This document shows positions 1-8,595 of a DNA stretch of 64,000 nucleotides, piece after piece (position 1 is the first letter of the stretch; each line of letters starts with the position of its first letter). The position numbers were made by a program, and so were the translations under genes. The notes under the pieces were generated by a model, which was not told the DNA's origin, did not search any database, and saw only the letters and a program-made list of their open reading frames with translations. This stretch comes from VGJW01 sp035286125 (GTDB lineage: Bacteria > Cyanobacteriota > Sericytochromatia > S15B-MN24 > VGJW01), in assembly GCA_035286125.1 (NCBI GenBank), contig JAYKIS010000015.1, positions 24,567-88,566 on the forward strand, read 5' to 3'.

Positions 1-2
1 TC

Positions 3-677
3 CGCGGCGAGGATCTGGTCCGCAGCTATGTCCAGGGCGATGGCGCGGTCCATGCCCTTGCCGGCATAAGCTTGCGGGTTCCCCACGGCGCCTGGGTCGC
101 CATCACGGGATCGAGCGGCTCGGGCAAGTCGACACTGCTCAACCTGCTGGGCTGCCTCGACCGACCGACGTCGGGTCATCTCGCCATCGACGGCAACGAT
201 GTCGCGGCCCTCGACGACGCCGGCCTGGCCCGACTGCGCAACCGGCACCTCGGCTTTGTCTTCCAGCAGTTTCACCTGCTGGCACGGACCTCGGCCGAGG
301 AGAATGTCGCCCTGCCCCTCGTCTATGCCGGTGTCCCCCGCTCCGAAAGGCTGGCGCGTGCCCGGGAGGCCCTCGATCGGGTCGGTCTCGCCGAAAGACG
401 GACCCACTGGCCCAGCCAGCTTTCCGGCGGCCAGCAGCAACGCGTGGCCATCGCGAGGGCCCTCGTGACCCGGCCGACGCTCCTGCTGGCCGACGAACCG
501 ACAGGCGCCCTGGACTCCCGGACGAGCGAGGAGATTCTCGACCTCTTTGCCGACCTGCACCGCCAGGGCTCTACCGTCGTGATGGTGACGCACGACCCGG
601 CGGTGGCCGCCCGTGCAGGCCGACGCCTGGTCCTGGCGGATGGTCGGATCGCAAGCGACGACGGATGTGCCTCATGA
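3..677 (+). CDS. ABC transporter ATP-binding protein, MacB/LolD type (5' end outside window)
   Basis: ATP-hydrolysing subunit of an exporter of the MacB/LolD class. The reading frame is open from the first complete codon at base 3, so the true start lies left of the window; an internal TTG at 72 would cut off the conserved N-terminal strand. Visible motifs are Walker A GSSGSGKS (bases 108-131), the Q-loop (FVFQQFHLL), the signature LSGGQQQRVAIARAL, Walker B LLLADEPTGALD and the H-loop (VTHD). The stop overlaps the start of the TolC gene. The next four genes supply the outer-membrane channel, the periplasmic adaptor and two permeases, so this ATPase very probably powers that tripartite pump. 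The substrate cannot be read from the sequence. Confidence 0.93.
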   Translation, partial: RGEDLVRSYVQGDGAVHALAGISLRVPHGAWVAITGSSGSGKSTLLNLLGCLDRPTSGHLAIDGNDVAALDDAGLARLRNRHLGFVFQQFHLLARTSAEENVALPLVYAGVPRSERLARAREALDRVGLAERRTHWPSQLSGGQQQRVAIARALVTRPTLLLADEPTGALDSRTSEEILDLFADLHRQGSTVVMVTHDPAVAARAGRRLVLADGRIASDDGCAS

Positions 678-1975
678 CCCAGCCCAATCGCATCGCGGCG
701 CTCACCCTGCTGACTTTCCTGCTTGCGACGGCTCGGGCTGTCGCCAACCCCGAAGCCCTGGACCTGGGCCGCCTGCTCGACAGGGTACGCGCGACCCATC
801 CGGACGTGGCCCTCGCCCGGATCAGCCAACTGCGCGCGGAATTGGAACGCCAGATGGCCACGGAAGGCCGATGGACCGGCCGTGTCGGCCTTGATGGATT
901 CGGCGTGGCCAATCAGCGTCTCCCCTTGAGCGGCACTGCGCCCGACCCCTCGGGGTTCAGCCAGGGCACGCTCTCGGCCGAAGGCCGACTCGTGCTGCTC
1001 GACGGCGGCCGTCTCGGCTTCGCCGACGCGGCGGCCGCCGCCGGGGAGCAGGCTGCAGGAGCCCGCGCCGGGACGGCCCTGCGGGATCTTGCAGATGGCG
1101 TCATCCGAGGCTTCTGGGACTTGCGGCGTGCCGAAATGCTGCGGCAGGTCGCCCAGCAGCAGGTCCAGCAGGCCCGTACCACCTGGGAAGCTGGCCAGGC
1201 CGATCTGGCGCACGGCCGCAGGGCCGCGGGCGACGTGGCGGGCCTCGAGGCAGCGCACCTTGCTGCGGAAGCCGCGTGGCACCGGCAGGATCAGGCCGTA
1301 GCCGAATCCAGGGCCCGTCTCGCTGCCTTGGCGGGGCTGGTTGATGATGCGTGGACGCTGGCGGCAACGCCCGTGACCCCCGAGAGCCTGCCCGAGGCCT
1401 CGGGCAGTTGGCAAGCCAGACCCGAATGGCTGGCCCAGCGAGCCTCGATTGAACAAGCCCGCGCGCGACTCGGCGAGGCCGCCGCAGCGCTCGCGCCGAC
1501 CGTAGGCCTGTCGGGACGGCTCGAAACCGGAAACGGCCTCGTCCGACCGGATATCCAGTTGCGGACGACCGACCCCCTGGCCTCGCAATGGAGCCTGCGC
1601 CTGGACGTGGCGTGGCCCTGGCTGGACAACGGTCGTGCGGGCCGGGCAGCGGAGCGCGCACGTCTGGATCTGCTCGAGGCCGATCAGCGGGCCGAGCGCC
1701 TGCGACGGGATCTCGAGCGGGACGAGCGCATCGCCCGCGAGCGCCTGCGGCAAGCGCTGCTGCGCCTGAAGCTGCAGGATCGCGCAGTGCTGGTGGTGGG
1801 CCAGGCCCACGCCCTGACAGCCACTCGCTTCAGGCAGGGCCTTGCCCTGCCCGTCGAGCTGGAATCGGCGCGCACCCGTCTCGCACAGGCCCAGGCCGAC
1901 CGGATCGATGCCGGCATCGAGGGCATGCTCGCCCACTGGGATCTGGCCCGCGCCCTCGGCAAGGAGAATCCATGA
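674..1975 (+). CDS. TolC-family outer membrane efflux protein
   Basis: Predicted outer-membrane channel of a tripartite efflux or secretion system. I chose ATG 674, which overlaps the preceding TGA (ATGA), over ATG 665; it gives a clean signal peptide (MTQPNRIAALTLLTFLL, cleavage near ARAVA). The 433-residue product has two long Ala/Arg/Glu-rich helical regions separated by short strands, the pattern of the two OEP repeats of TolC. It sits between the ATPase and the membrane fusion protein with overlaps on both sides, so it is translationally coupled to them. Its presence argues for an outer membrane in this organism. Family assignment is firm; specificity is unknown. Confidence 0.85.
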   Translation: MTQPNRIAALTLLTFLLATARAVANPEALDLGRLLDRVRATHPDVALARISQLRAELERQMATEGRWTGRVGLDGFGVANQRLPLSGTAPDPSGFSQGTLSAEGRLVLLDGGRLGFADAAAAAGEQAAGARAGTALRDLADGVIRGFWDLRRAEMLRQVAQQQVQQARTTWEAGQADLAHGRRAAGDVAGLEAAHLAAEAAWHRQDQAVAESRARLAALAGLVDDAWTLAATPVTPESLPEASGSWQARPEWLAQRASIEQARARLGEAAAALAPTVGLSGRLETGNGLVRPDIQLRTTDPLASQWSLRLDVAWPWLDNGRAGRAAERARLDLLEADQRAERLRRDLERDERIARERLRQALLRLKLQDRAVLVVGQAHALTATRFRQGLALPVELESARTRLAQAQADRIDAGIEGMLAHWDLARALGKENP

Positions 1976-3222
1976 ATCGCCGCCTGCTGATCGCTGCTGC
2001 GCTCGTGCCCGTCGTCGGCGTTGCCGGATGGTTGCTGCGACCGCGACCGGACCGCGCCGGCAGCGCGGATGCCGTCACCGTGACGCGGGGCAGCCTCAAG
2101 GTCGATCTGGCCGAAACGGGCACCGTGCAACCGCTGGTCAAGGTCGACATCAAGAGCCGCATCGCCGGACAGGTTGCAAGACTCGACGTCGATGCGGGCA
2201 GCCGTGTCCGCAAGGGCGACATCCTGATGGCCCTCGACACCACCGATATGGAACGCAACCGGGCTCAGGCCAAGGCCGACCTCGCTGCGGCCCAGGCCCG
2301 GCTGGACCGCCTGACGGCAGGTCCGAGGCCGGAAGAAATCTCGGCCTCGCGGGCCGAAGTGCGCGTGGCCGAGGCCGAACTGGCCCGAGCACACGACGAA
2401 GCGCAGCGCAGCCGTGCCGCGGCGCAGACGCAGACCCTGACGCCTCGGGAACTCGACATGGCCCAGCGGGACCTCGATGCGGCCCGGGCGCGCCGGGACG
2501 CGGCCACGGCGCGTCTGGCCATGCTGGCCAAGGGCAGCCGCGCCGAGGACATTCGCGAGGCACGCGCCCAGCGGGATCGCATGGCCGTCGCATTGGCATC
2601 GGCCGAGGATCAGCTGCGCTATGCCACCCTGCGCTCTCCGCTCGAGGGTGTCGTGATCCGGCGCGGCATCGAGGTCGGGGAGATGGTCAGCCCCGGTGTG
2701 TCCGCGCTGGCGCAGGGCAATGCCATCCTGACGGTGGCCGACTTGCGCCGCCTGATCGTCCAGAGCAACGTGGGCCAGGTCGACGTCGGTCGCCTGCGCG
2801 TCGGCATGCCGGTAACCGTGCGGGTGGACGCCTTGGGTGACACGGGCCTCGAGGGCCGCATCCACCGCATCGCCCCGGCCGCCGAGGCCCTAAAGGACGG
2901 CCTGCAGACCTTTGCCGTCGACACCCTCGTGACGGGTCCGGGAACAGCCATGCTGCGTCCGGGCATGACGGCGGACCTAGACATCCACGTCGCCGTGCGC
3001 GAGCAGGCGTTGCTGCTGCCCGTCGAAGCCTTGCTTGACCGCAAGGGCAGCATCGCGACCGTGCGCCTGGCAGATGCAGGGAAGCAGGGCGGCAAGGCGG
3101 GCAAGCGCGAGATTCGCCTCGGCCTCTCCAGCGACAGCGAGGTCGAGGTCCTGTCGGGCCTTGATGAAGGGACCCGGGTCCGCATCGCTCCGCCTGCGGT
3201 CGACAACGCCATGAAGATGTGA
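1972..3222 (+). CDS. Efflux membrane fusion protein (HlyD/MacA-type periplasmic adaptor)
   Basis: Periplasmic adaptor joining inner-membrane permeases to TolC. It starts at ATG 1972 inside the stop of the tolC-like gene. The 416-residue product opens with a single N-terminal membrane anchor (RRLLIAAALVPVVGVAGWLL). A lipoyl-like half follows (VKVDIKSRIAGQVARLDV), then a long alpha-helical hairpin rich in Ala/Arg/Glu (about residues 90-215), the second lipoyl half (LRYATLRSPLEGVVIRRGI) and beta-barrel domains. This order matches MacA and related RND/ABC adaptors. The stop overlaps the next permease by one base. Confidence 0.9.
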   Translation: MNRRLLIAAALVPVVGVAGWLLRPRPDRAGSADAVTVTRGSLKVDLAETGTVQPLVKVDIKSRIAGQVARLDVDAGSRVRKGDILMALDTTDMERNRAQAKADLAAAQARLDRLTAGPRPEEISASRAEVRVAEAELARAHDEAQRSRAAAQTQTLTPRELDMAQRDLDAARARRDAATARLAMLAKGSRAEDIREARAQRDRMAVALASAEDQLRYATLRSPLEGVVIRRGIEVGEMVSPGVSALAQGNAILTVADLRRLIVQSNVGQVDVGRLRVGMPVTVRVDALGDTGLEGRIHRIAPAAEALKDGLQTFAVDTLVTGPGTAMLRPGMTADLDIHVAVREQALLLPVEALLDRKGSIATVRLADAGKQGGKAGKREIRLGLSSDSEVEVLSGLDEGTRVRIAPPAVDNAMKM

Positions 3223-4451
3223 TGGTCGTCGAACACGTCCGGCAGGCCATGGCCCAGATGGCCGCATCCCGCGCCCGCGCTGCCCTTACGGTGCTGGCCA
3301 TCGCCATCGGCGTCCTGTCCGTGGTGCTCCTGGTCAGCCTGGGCCAGAGTGCGCTGGTCTCACTGACCCGGGGCATCGAGGCCATCGGGGGAACGCGCGT
3401 CGTCATGGTCTGGCCAGATGCGCCCCAGGCCGCCGCCACGAAGCAGTCCTCCTACACCGATGGCCTGACGCTTGCCGACGCGCGCGCCCTGCGCGCCAGA
3501 CTGCCGCATGTCGCCAGCGTGGCCCCTGTCGGTGGCGGCGGCGAGGACAGCCAGGCCGTTCACGCCGGTGGCGGCCGGATGGCACGCCTCGACATCGCAG
3601 GTGTCGACGAGGCCTATGTCGGTGGCCACGCCCTGCAGGTGCAGGAGGGCCGGAATCTCACGCGCGAGGATCTGGATCGACGCGAGCACGTCTGCATCCT
3701 GGGCCGCACGGCCGCGGATCGATTGTTTCCTGATGGCCGGGCGGTGGGCCGGGAAGTCAGGGTCGGAGACACCCGCTACCGCGTCGTGGGCACGCTGGCG
3801 ATGGCCCTCAAGGCCGGCATGCGTTTCGGTACGGACTGGAACGAGGTTGTCCTGCTGCCGCTGACCGTCGCCTCCCCGGAAGGTCGGCTGCGCATGATCT
3901 CGGTGACGACGACGGCCTCGCGGCACAACCCCGAGGTCATGGCCCTTGCCAACAGCCTGCTGCTGCACCGCCATCGCCAGGTCGACGACTTCCAGTTCCT
4001 CGATCTGGGCACCATGATTGCCGGCTACTACAAGGCCTATGATGCGATGATCATCCTGGTGGGTCTGCTCGCAGGCGTGAGCCTGGTCATCGGGGGCGTC
4101 GGCATCACGAACATGATGCTGGTCGGCGTTGTCGAACGGACGCGTGAAATCGGCTTGCGCATCGCCCTCGGGGCGCCCGCCGGCACCATCCGCCAACAAT
4201 TCCTGATCGAAGCCCTGTTGTTGGCGTGCGTCGGTGGCATGGCAGGCCTCGGTGCGGGCGTGGGGCTCGTTGCGCTGCTGGCGTCTCTCGTGCCCCGATT
4301 CCAGCCCGAGTGGACCGTGGTGCTGAGTTGGCCCGCCGTCGGTGCCGCGGTGCTCGCCACACTCGCGACCGGTGTGGCCTTCGGCTGGATGCCCGCGCGC
4401 CGGGCTGCGGCACTGGACCCCGTCGCGGCGCTTCGCGGGGATGCGGCATGA
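3222..4451 (+). CDS. ABC transporter permease, MacB/FtsX type (first of two)
   Basis: Inner-membrane permease of the MacB superfamily, 409 residues. The start is ATG 3222, sharing one base with the previous TGA; a GTG three bases earlier is possible. An N-terminal transmembrane helix (AALTVLAIAIGVLSVVLLVSL) leads into a periplasmic MacB_PCD-like domain (GIEAIGGTRVVMVWP and following). The C-terminal half is an FtsX domain with three helices, including the conserved ERTREIGLRIALGA coupling segment. Unlike E. coli MacB, the ATPase is a separate gene. The stop overlaps a second, related permease, suggesting a heterodimeric pump. Confidence 0.9.
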   Translation: MVVEHVRQAMAQMAASRARAALTVLAIAIGVLSVVLLVSLGQSALVSLTRGIEAIGGTRVVMVWPDAPQAAATKQSSYTDGLTLADARALRARLPHVASVAPVGGGGEDSQAVHAGGGRMARLDIAGVDEAYVGGHALQVQEGRNLTREDLDRREHVCILGRTAADRLFPDGRAVGREVRVGDTRYRVVGTLAMALKAGMRFGTDWNEVVLLPLTVASPEGRLRMISVTTTASRHNPEVMALANSLLLHRHRQVDDFQFLDLGTMIAGYYKAYDAMIILVGLLAGVSLVIGGVGITNMMLVGVVERTREIGLRIALGAPAGTIRQQFLIEALLLACVGGMAGLGAGVGLVALLASLVPRFQPEWTVVLSWPAVGAAVLATLATGVAFGWMPARRAAALDPVAALRGDAA

Positions 4452-5686
4452 CGTGGACCGACCAGTGGCAACTGGTGCTCGAAGCCATCGTGCGCCACCG
4501 CTTCCGAAGCCTGCTGACGCTGCTGGGCATCATCCTGGGCGTCGGCACCCTGGTGGCCCTGTCCAGCACGGTCCGCAGCGCGGAGCACTACCTTGCCCGC
4601 AGCCTGCAGCAGGCTTCGGGGGAGGATGTCTTCAGCCTGTCGCGCAAGTGGCATGAGGACCCGGGGACCGTAGCGGCACCGCCCTTGTCCCGCCTGGACG
4701 CCCGTGCCTTGCGCGCCTCGGAAAGCCTTTCCGGAACCACCGTTCTGGGCCGCCATGTCAAGCGGGTCCGGTGGGGTGAACGCTTCGGCCAGGGAGTCAC
4801 GGTCGTGGGCACGCGGCCCGAGGCCCTCGGCTTCTACAGACTGGAGTTGCGCCGTGGCCGTTTCCTGACACCCGCGGACCTGGACGAGAGGGCCCAGGTT
4901 GCCGTGGTCGGGGCCAAGGCAGCCCGGGGTCTGGCGGCGCGTCAGGGACCGATCCGCGTTGGTGGCTGGATTCGTCTGGACGGCCACCGCTACCGGGTCG
5001 TGGGCATCCTCGCGCGGAAGCCGGCCGTCCAGGGCCAGAGTTTCTTCACCTGGGACGGTTCGGTCCTGGTCCCGGAAACCCGCTTTCAGGAACACTTCGC
5101 CAGCATCAAGGATCTGCGCGAGATCGTGGTGCGCGCGACGGAGGAGACGCTCGAGGCCAAGCCCCTCGCCAGTCTTGTCTACTCGGCGCGAGCCATCGTC
5201 ACCTGGCGCCACGGAGGCGTCCAGAACTTCAAGGTGACGGACCCCCGCGAGAACCAGTCTTCGGTGCGGCTGGCCTCGGCCATCGGCCTCGGGCTCGAGA
5301 TCGTCATCGCCAGTGTCTGCCTTCTGGTCGGCGGCATGAACCTGATGAACGTGCTGCTGTTCTCGACGCTGCAACGCACACCGGAAATCGCCCTCAGGCG
5401 TGCACTCGGAGCGACACGACAGCAGATCCTCGTGATGTTCCTGGGCGAGGCCATGCTGCTTGCCGCGCTGGGAGCCGTGATGGGTGTCGGCGGTGGCCTC
5501 CTCGTGGCCGGCCTGGGCTCATGGGTCCTCGGACAGGTGCTGGGGTCCTGGACCTTCTCGTGGCCGTGGACGGCCATGGCGGCCGGAGTTGCCGCAGCCC
5601 TCGCCACCGGCGCCGTCTTCGGTGCAAGACCGGCGCTCTCCGCGGCCGGGCTCGATCCGGCGCAAGCCCTCAGGAGGGAAGGATGA
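4448..5686 (+). CDS. ABC transporter permease, MacB/FtsX type (second of two)
   Basis: Paralogue of the preceding permease, 412 residues, starting at ATG 4448 in an ATGA overlap. It has the same plan: an N-terminal helix (RSLLTLLGIILGVGTLVALSS), a periplasmic domain, and an FtsX C-terminal domain with LQRTPEIALRRALGATRQQI as coupling helix. The two permeases are clearly diverged, so they probably form a heterodimer rather than being redundant. The stop overlaps the panC start codon (ATGA), physically tying the exporter operon to pantothenate synthesis; I infer shared transcription, not shared function. Confidence 0.9.
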   Translation: MTWTDQWQLVLEAIVRHRFRSLLTLLGIILGVGTLVALSSTVRSAEHYLARSLQQASGEDVFSLSRKWHEDPGTVAAPPLSRLDARALRASESLSGTTVLGRHVKRVRWGERFGQGVTVVGTRPEALGFYRLELRRGRFLTPADLDERAQVAVVGAKAARGLAARQGPIRVGGWIRLDGHRYRVVGILARKPAVQGQSFFTWDGSVLVPETRFQEHFASIKDLREIVVRATEETLEAKPLASLVYSARAIVTWRHGGVQNFKVTDPRENQSSVRLASAIGLGLEIVIASVCLLVGGMNLMNVLLFSTLQRTPEIALRRALGATRQQILVMFLGEAMLLAALGAVMGVGGGLLVAGLGSWVLGQVLGSWTFSWPWTAMAAGVAAALATGAVFGARPALSAAGLDPAQALRREG

Positions 5687-6573
5687 CGGTCCGGATCGTC
5701 GGGACGGCCCGGGAGTGGGCCGCCCTGCGACGCCCCGGCGCCCGGGTGGCGTTCGTGCCGACGATGGGTGCGCTTCATGAAGGCCATGGTGCGCTGGTGC
5801 GGGCGGCGCGGGATCACGGGGACGTGGTCGTCGCCAGCATCTTCGTGAACCCGACCCAGTTCGGCCCGACGGAAGATCTGGCCCGCTATCCTCGGGACCT
5901 CGAGGGCGATCGGGCCAAGCTCGCAGCGTGGGGCTGCGACGTGTTGTTCCACCCGACGGCCGAGGCGATGTATCCCCAGGGGCTCGAGGCCTTTCGTGTC
6001 CACCCGCCGGCAGGCCTGGGGGACTTCTGGTGCGGACTCGCCCGCCCCGGGCACCTCGCGGGCGTCTGCACCGTCGTGGCGAAGCTGCTGGGCATGGTCC
6101 GTCCCGACGTGGCGCTCTTCGGCCAGAAGGACTTCCAGCAATGGCGCGTCGTCGAGGCTCTGGCCGATGACCTGTGCCTCGGCACGCGCATCGTCCGCTG
6201 CCCGACCATCCGGGAGCCGGATGGCGTCGCGATGTCAAGCCGCAATGCCTACCTGTCCGCTTCGGATCGCGTCCGGGCCCGGGCCCTGTCCAGCGCCCTT
6301 GCCGCGGTGCTCCGCCTCTGGCGTTCGGGCGTGAGGGAGGTCGCGTCCCTCGAGGATGCCGGCAAGCAAGCGTGGATCCGCATGCAGGACAAGGAGCCCG
6401 AACTGGGCGCCTTGGCCTACTTAGAGGTCCGGCATCAGGACCTGACGCGGCCCGCCATCCTGACCGCGCCGGCTGTGGCGGCCATGGCGGCGCAGATTGG
6501 CCCCGCGCGGCTGATTGACAACGTCCTCCTCGAGGACCATTCCCCCGACCTGCCGCTTCTGGAGCTTGCCTGA
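5683..6573 (+). CDS. panC: Pantothenate synthetase (pantoate--beta-alanine ligase)
   Basis: Joins pantoate and beta-alanine, using ATP, to make pantothenate, the coenzyme A precursor; cytoplasmic. I chose ATG 5683 because it overlaps the upstream stop and has a strong ribosome-binding site (aggaggg) just before it. The 296-residue length is normal. Signatures are PTMGALHEGH with the HxGH ATP site, FVNPTQFGPTEDLARYPR, GLARPGHLAGVCTVVAKL, LFGQKDFQQW and the KMSKS-like MSSRNAYLS. The TGA stop is followed at once, in the same frame, by the ATG of cmk. In Cyanobacteria these two proteins form one bifunctional polypeptide in this same order. Confidence 0.96.
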   Translation: MTVRIVGTAREWAALRRPGARVAFVPTMGALHEGHGALVRAARDHGDVVVASIFVNPTQFGPTEDLARYPRDLEGDRAKLAAWGCDVLFHPTAEAMYPQGLEAFRVHPPAGLGDFWCGLARPGHLAGVCTVVAKLLGMVRPDVALFGQKDFQQWRVVEALADDLCLGTRIVRCPTIREPDGVAMSSRNAYLSASDRVRARALSSALAAVLRLWRSGVREVASLEDAGKQAWIRMQDKEPELGALAYLEVRHQDLTRPAILTAPAVAAMAAQIGPARLIDNVLLEDHSPDLPLLELA

Positions 6574-7239
6574 ATGCCCAATATCGTGACCCTCGACGGC
6601 CCCGCAGGCGCAGGCAAGAGCACCCTCGCCCGCCACCTGGCGCAGCGGCTCGGCTGGACGTATCTGGACACGGGGGCCATGTACCGGGCCGTGACATGGG
6701 CCGCGCTTGACCGAGGTGTCGACATCGGGGACACCGAGGCGCTGGGTGCGCTCGCGCGGTCGCTGCGCCTCGCGCTCCTGCCCGGTCCGGAGGGCACGCG
6801 CGTCGAGGCCGATGGCAAGGACATCACCGAGGCCATCCGGTCGGCAGCCGTCACGGGCCAGGTCTCGGCCGTCGCCGCCGTAGCCGAGGTGCGTGACGCC
6901 ATGGTCGCGGAGCAGCGGCGCATCGGCGCGGCCGCCGACCTGGTGGCCGAGGGACGGGACATGGGCACGGTTGTCTTCCCGGACGCTCCCCTCAAGGTCT
7001 ACGTGACAGCGTCTCCGGGAGTCCGGGCGGAGCGGCGTGCCTCCGAGCTGGCCCGGGCGGGCCGGATGGTCGATGTGCGAGCGCTCGAGCAGGAGCTCGT
7101 AGCGCGGGATGCGCTCGATTCCGGCCGCGAGGTCGCGCCCTTGCGCCCGGCGTCGGATGCGCGCCACCTGCTGACCGACGGCGAGGACGTGCAGACGCTG
7201 CTGGAGAAGCTGCTGGACTGGGTCGGAGAAATCCGCTGA
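6574..7239 (+). CDS. cmk: Cytidylate (CMP) kinase
   Basis: Phosphorylates CMP and dCMP with ATP. The P-loop GPAGAGKS lies at residues 9-16, followed by YLDTGAMYRAVTWAAL, the nucleotide-binding segment GRDMGTVVFPDAPLKVYVTA and a LID region rich in Arg. The length of 221 residues is typical. The usual GRDIGT motif reads GRDMGT here, a conservative change. The ATG directly abuts the panC stop with no spacer and in the same frame, so translation is probably coupled. The next gene is flgB, 103 bases on, behind its own promoter. Confidence 0.96.
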   Translation: MPNIVTLDGPAGAGKSTLARHLAQRLGWTYLDTGAMYRAVTWAALDRGVDIGDTEALGALARSLRLALLPGPEGTRVEADGKDITEAIRSAAVTGQVSAVAAVAEVRDAMVAEQRRIGAAADLVAEGRDMGTVVFPDAPLKVYVTASPGVRAERRASELARAGRMVDVRALEQELVARDALDSGREVAPLRPASDARHLLTDGEDVQTLLEKLLDWVGEIR

Positions 7240-7244
7240 TCCCC

Positions 7245-7273
7245 TTGAACAGGGCGCCTGTCGGCCTTATGAT
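7245..7273 (+). promoter_or_regulatory. Sigma-70-type promoter of the flagellar operon
   Basis: TTGAAC (7245-7250) and TATGAT (7268-7273) are exactly 17 bases apart, just after the cmk stop and about 70 bases before flgB. The -10 matches the consensus at five of six positions and the -35 at four. Two other intergenic regions (34.9 kb and 59.85 kb) carry the same TATGAT, which strengthens the call. It would drive the early flagellar genes by the housekeeping sigma factor. Confidence 0.7.
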
Positions 7274-7342
7274 GGCTCTCCGGGGGGTATGTACCTTCTG
7301 AGCGTGGCCTTGCCGGCGGCCGCGGGCCCCTGGAGGTAATGC

Positions 7343-7750
7343 GTGCTCGACGGACTCTTCGGAAAGAAGACCGCGATGTTCGAGGCCGCCCTGCATGGTC
7401 TGCAGGAGCGGGGCGAAGCCATTGCCGAAAACCTCGCGAACCTCGACACGCCCAGCTACAAGGCACGTCGCGTCGCCTTCGAGGAACAGATGCAGTTCGT
7501 GCGCACCCATCGCGCCGCCGACCTCGCGGCCACGACGCCCGCGCACTTTCGCCTCGGGCCCCGCAGCGCCTTCGAGGTCAGGCCCGTCGAATCCCGGGAC
7601 CGCTCGTCAACCCTGCGTAACGATGGCAACAACGTCGACGTCGACGTCGAGATGACGGCCCTCGCCAAGAACCAGTTGTCGTACAGCTACGTGGCCGAAC
7701 TGACCAAGCGGCAGTTCGAGGGCCTCAAGTCCGTGATCCGGGGGAGCTGA
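7343..7750 (+). CDS. flgB: Flagellar basal-body rod protein FlgB
   Basis: Proximal rod subunit of the flagellar basal body, exported by the flagellar type III system. The start is GTG 7343 with a ggaggt ribosome-binding site; an ATG at 7339 is in another frame. The 135 residues match the family length. The N-terminal segment (residues 1-45) carries AENLANLDTPSYKARRVAFEEQM, whose ANLDTPxYK core is the flagellar rod signature, and the C-terminal helix contains NNVDVDVEMTALAKNQLSY. First gene of the flagellar operon, two bases upstream of flgC. Confidence 0.96.
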   Translation: MLDGLFGKKTAMFEAALHGLQERGEAIAENLANLDTPSYKARRVAFEEQMQFVRTHRAADLAATTPAHFRLGPRSAFEVRPVESRDRSSTLRNDGNNVDVDVEMTALAKNQLSYSYVAELTKRQFEGLKSVIRGS

Positions 7751-7752
7751 CC

Positions 7753-8142
7753 ATGGGAGCCTTCGACGGTCTCGACATCGCCGCCAGCGGCCTGACGGCG
7801 CAGCGCTTCCGACTGGACGTCATCTCGGCCAACCTGGCCAACGTCAACACGACCCGTACCGACGCAGGCGAACCGTTCCGGCGCCAGATCGTCCACTTCA
7901 AGGCTCGCCAAGGCAAGTTGCCCGGGGTCGACGTCTTCGAAATCGCCCAGGACAAGACGCCTTTCCCGCGCATCTACGATCCGGGCAACCCCGACGCCGA
8001 TGAGGCGGGCTACGTGCGGATGCCCAACGTCAACTCCATCACGGAGATGACAGATCTGATCTCGGCGAGCCGCAGCTACGAGGCCAATATCACCGCCGCA
8101 GGCGCCCTCAAGGAGATGGCGCGCAAGGCACTGGAGATCTGA
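7753..8142 (+). CDS. flgC: Flagellar basal-body rod protein FlgC
   Basis: Rod subunit, 129 residues. The N-terminus has the rod/hook motif (SGLTAQRFRLDVISANLANV) and the C-terminus the typical YVRMPNVNSITEMTDLISAS plus RSYEANITA. The start is ATG 7753, two bases after the flgB stop. Confidence 0.97.
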   Translation: MGAFDGLDIAASGLTAQRFRLDVISANLANVNTTRTDAGEPFRRQIVHFKARQGKLPGVDVFEIAQDKTPFPRIYDPGNPDADEAGYVRMPNVNSITEMTDLISASRSYEANITAAGALKEMARKALEI

Positions 8143-8147
8143 GCCCC

Positions 8148-8558
8148 TTGGAACTCGGTCCCGTCGGCCCGTTGCCGGCATCCATCCATCGTCCCCGGAC
8201 GGCCGTACCGGCTGCGGGCTTCTCGGACTTCATCGACGGACTGGCCCCGGTCGAAGGAAGCAGCGGCGGAATTACGCCACCCGACCGTAGCGGCGTCCGC
8301 CTCGGTCCGACGGCCACCGCATCGGCCCGAGACGCCCGTGGGGCCTTGCTCAGGCCACTTGAGGACTTCCTGGGCCAGGTCAACACCTCGCTCAACGAGG
8401 CAGGAGAGATGCAGGAACGCCTGGTCTCCGGCGAAGACGTGGACTTTCATGACGTGATGGTGGCGTCCGAGAAGAGCTCCGTTGCCCTGCAACTGACGAT
8501 GCAGCTGCGCAACCGCATCCTCGAGGCCTACCAGGAAGTGGCCCGGATGCAGGTATGA
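8148..8558 (+). CDS. fliE: Flagellar hook-basal body complex protein FliE
   Basis: FliE links the MS ring to the rod. The only sensible start in this frame is TTG 8148, five bases after the flgC stop. At 136 residues it is longer than usual (about 100): an extra Pro/Gly-rich N-terminal half of about 65 residues precedes the conserved C-terminal part. That part includes FLGQVNTSLNEAGEMQERL, DFHDVMVASEKSSVALQLTM and LRNRILEAYQEVARMQV, the ending seen in FliE proteins. The extension may include non-translated sequence if a later start is used. Confidence 0.88.
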   Translation: MELGPVGPLPASIHRPRTAVPAAGFSDFIDGLAPVEGSSGGITPPDRSGVRLGPTATASARDARGALLRPLEDFLGQVNTSLNEAGEMQERLVSGEDVDFHDVMVASEKSSVALQLTMQLRNRILEAYQEVARMQV

Positions 8559-8595
8559 GGGGCCTCCAGCCACGTACGACCGGGGTTGAATCCGC

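Noticed and set aside
323..1936. Long open frame on the - strand opposite the TolC gene
   Set aside because: The + strand has a complete family match in a coupled operon; high GC content leaves many antisense frames open by chance.
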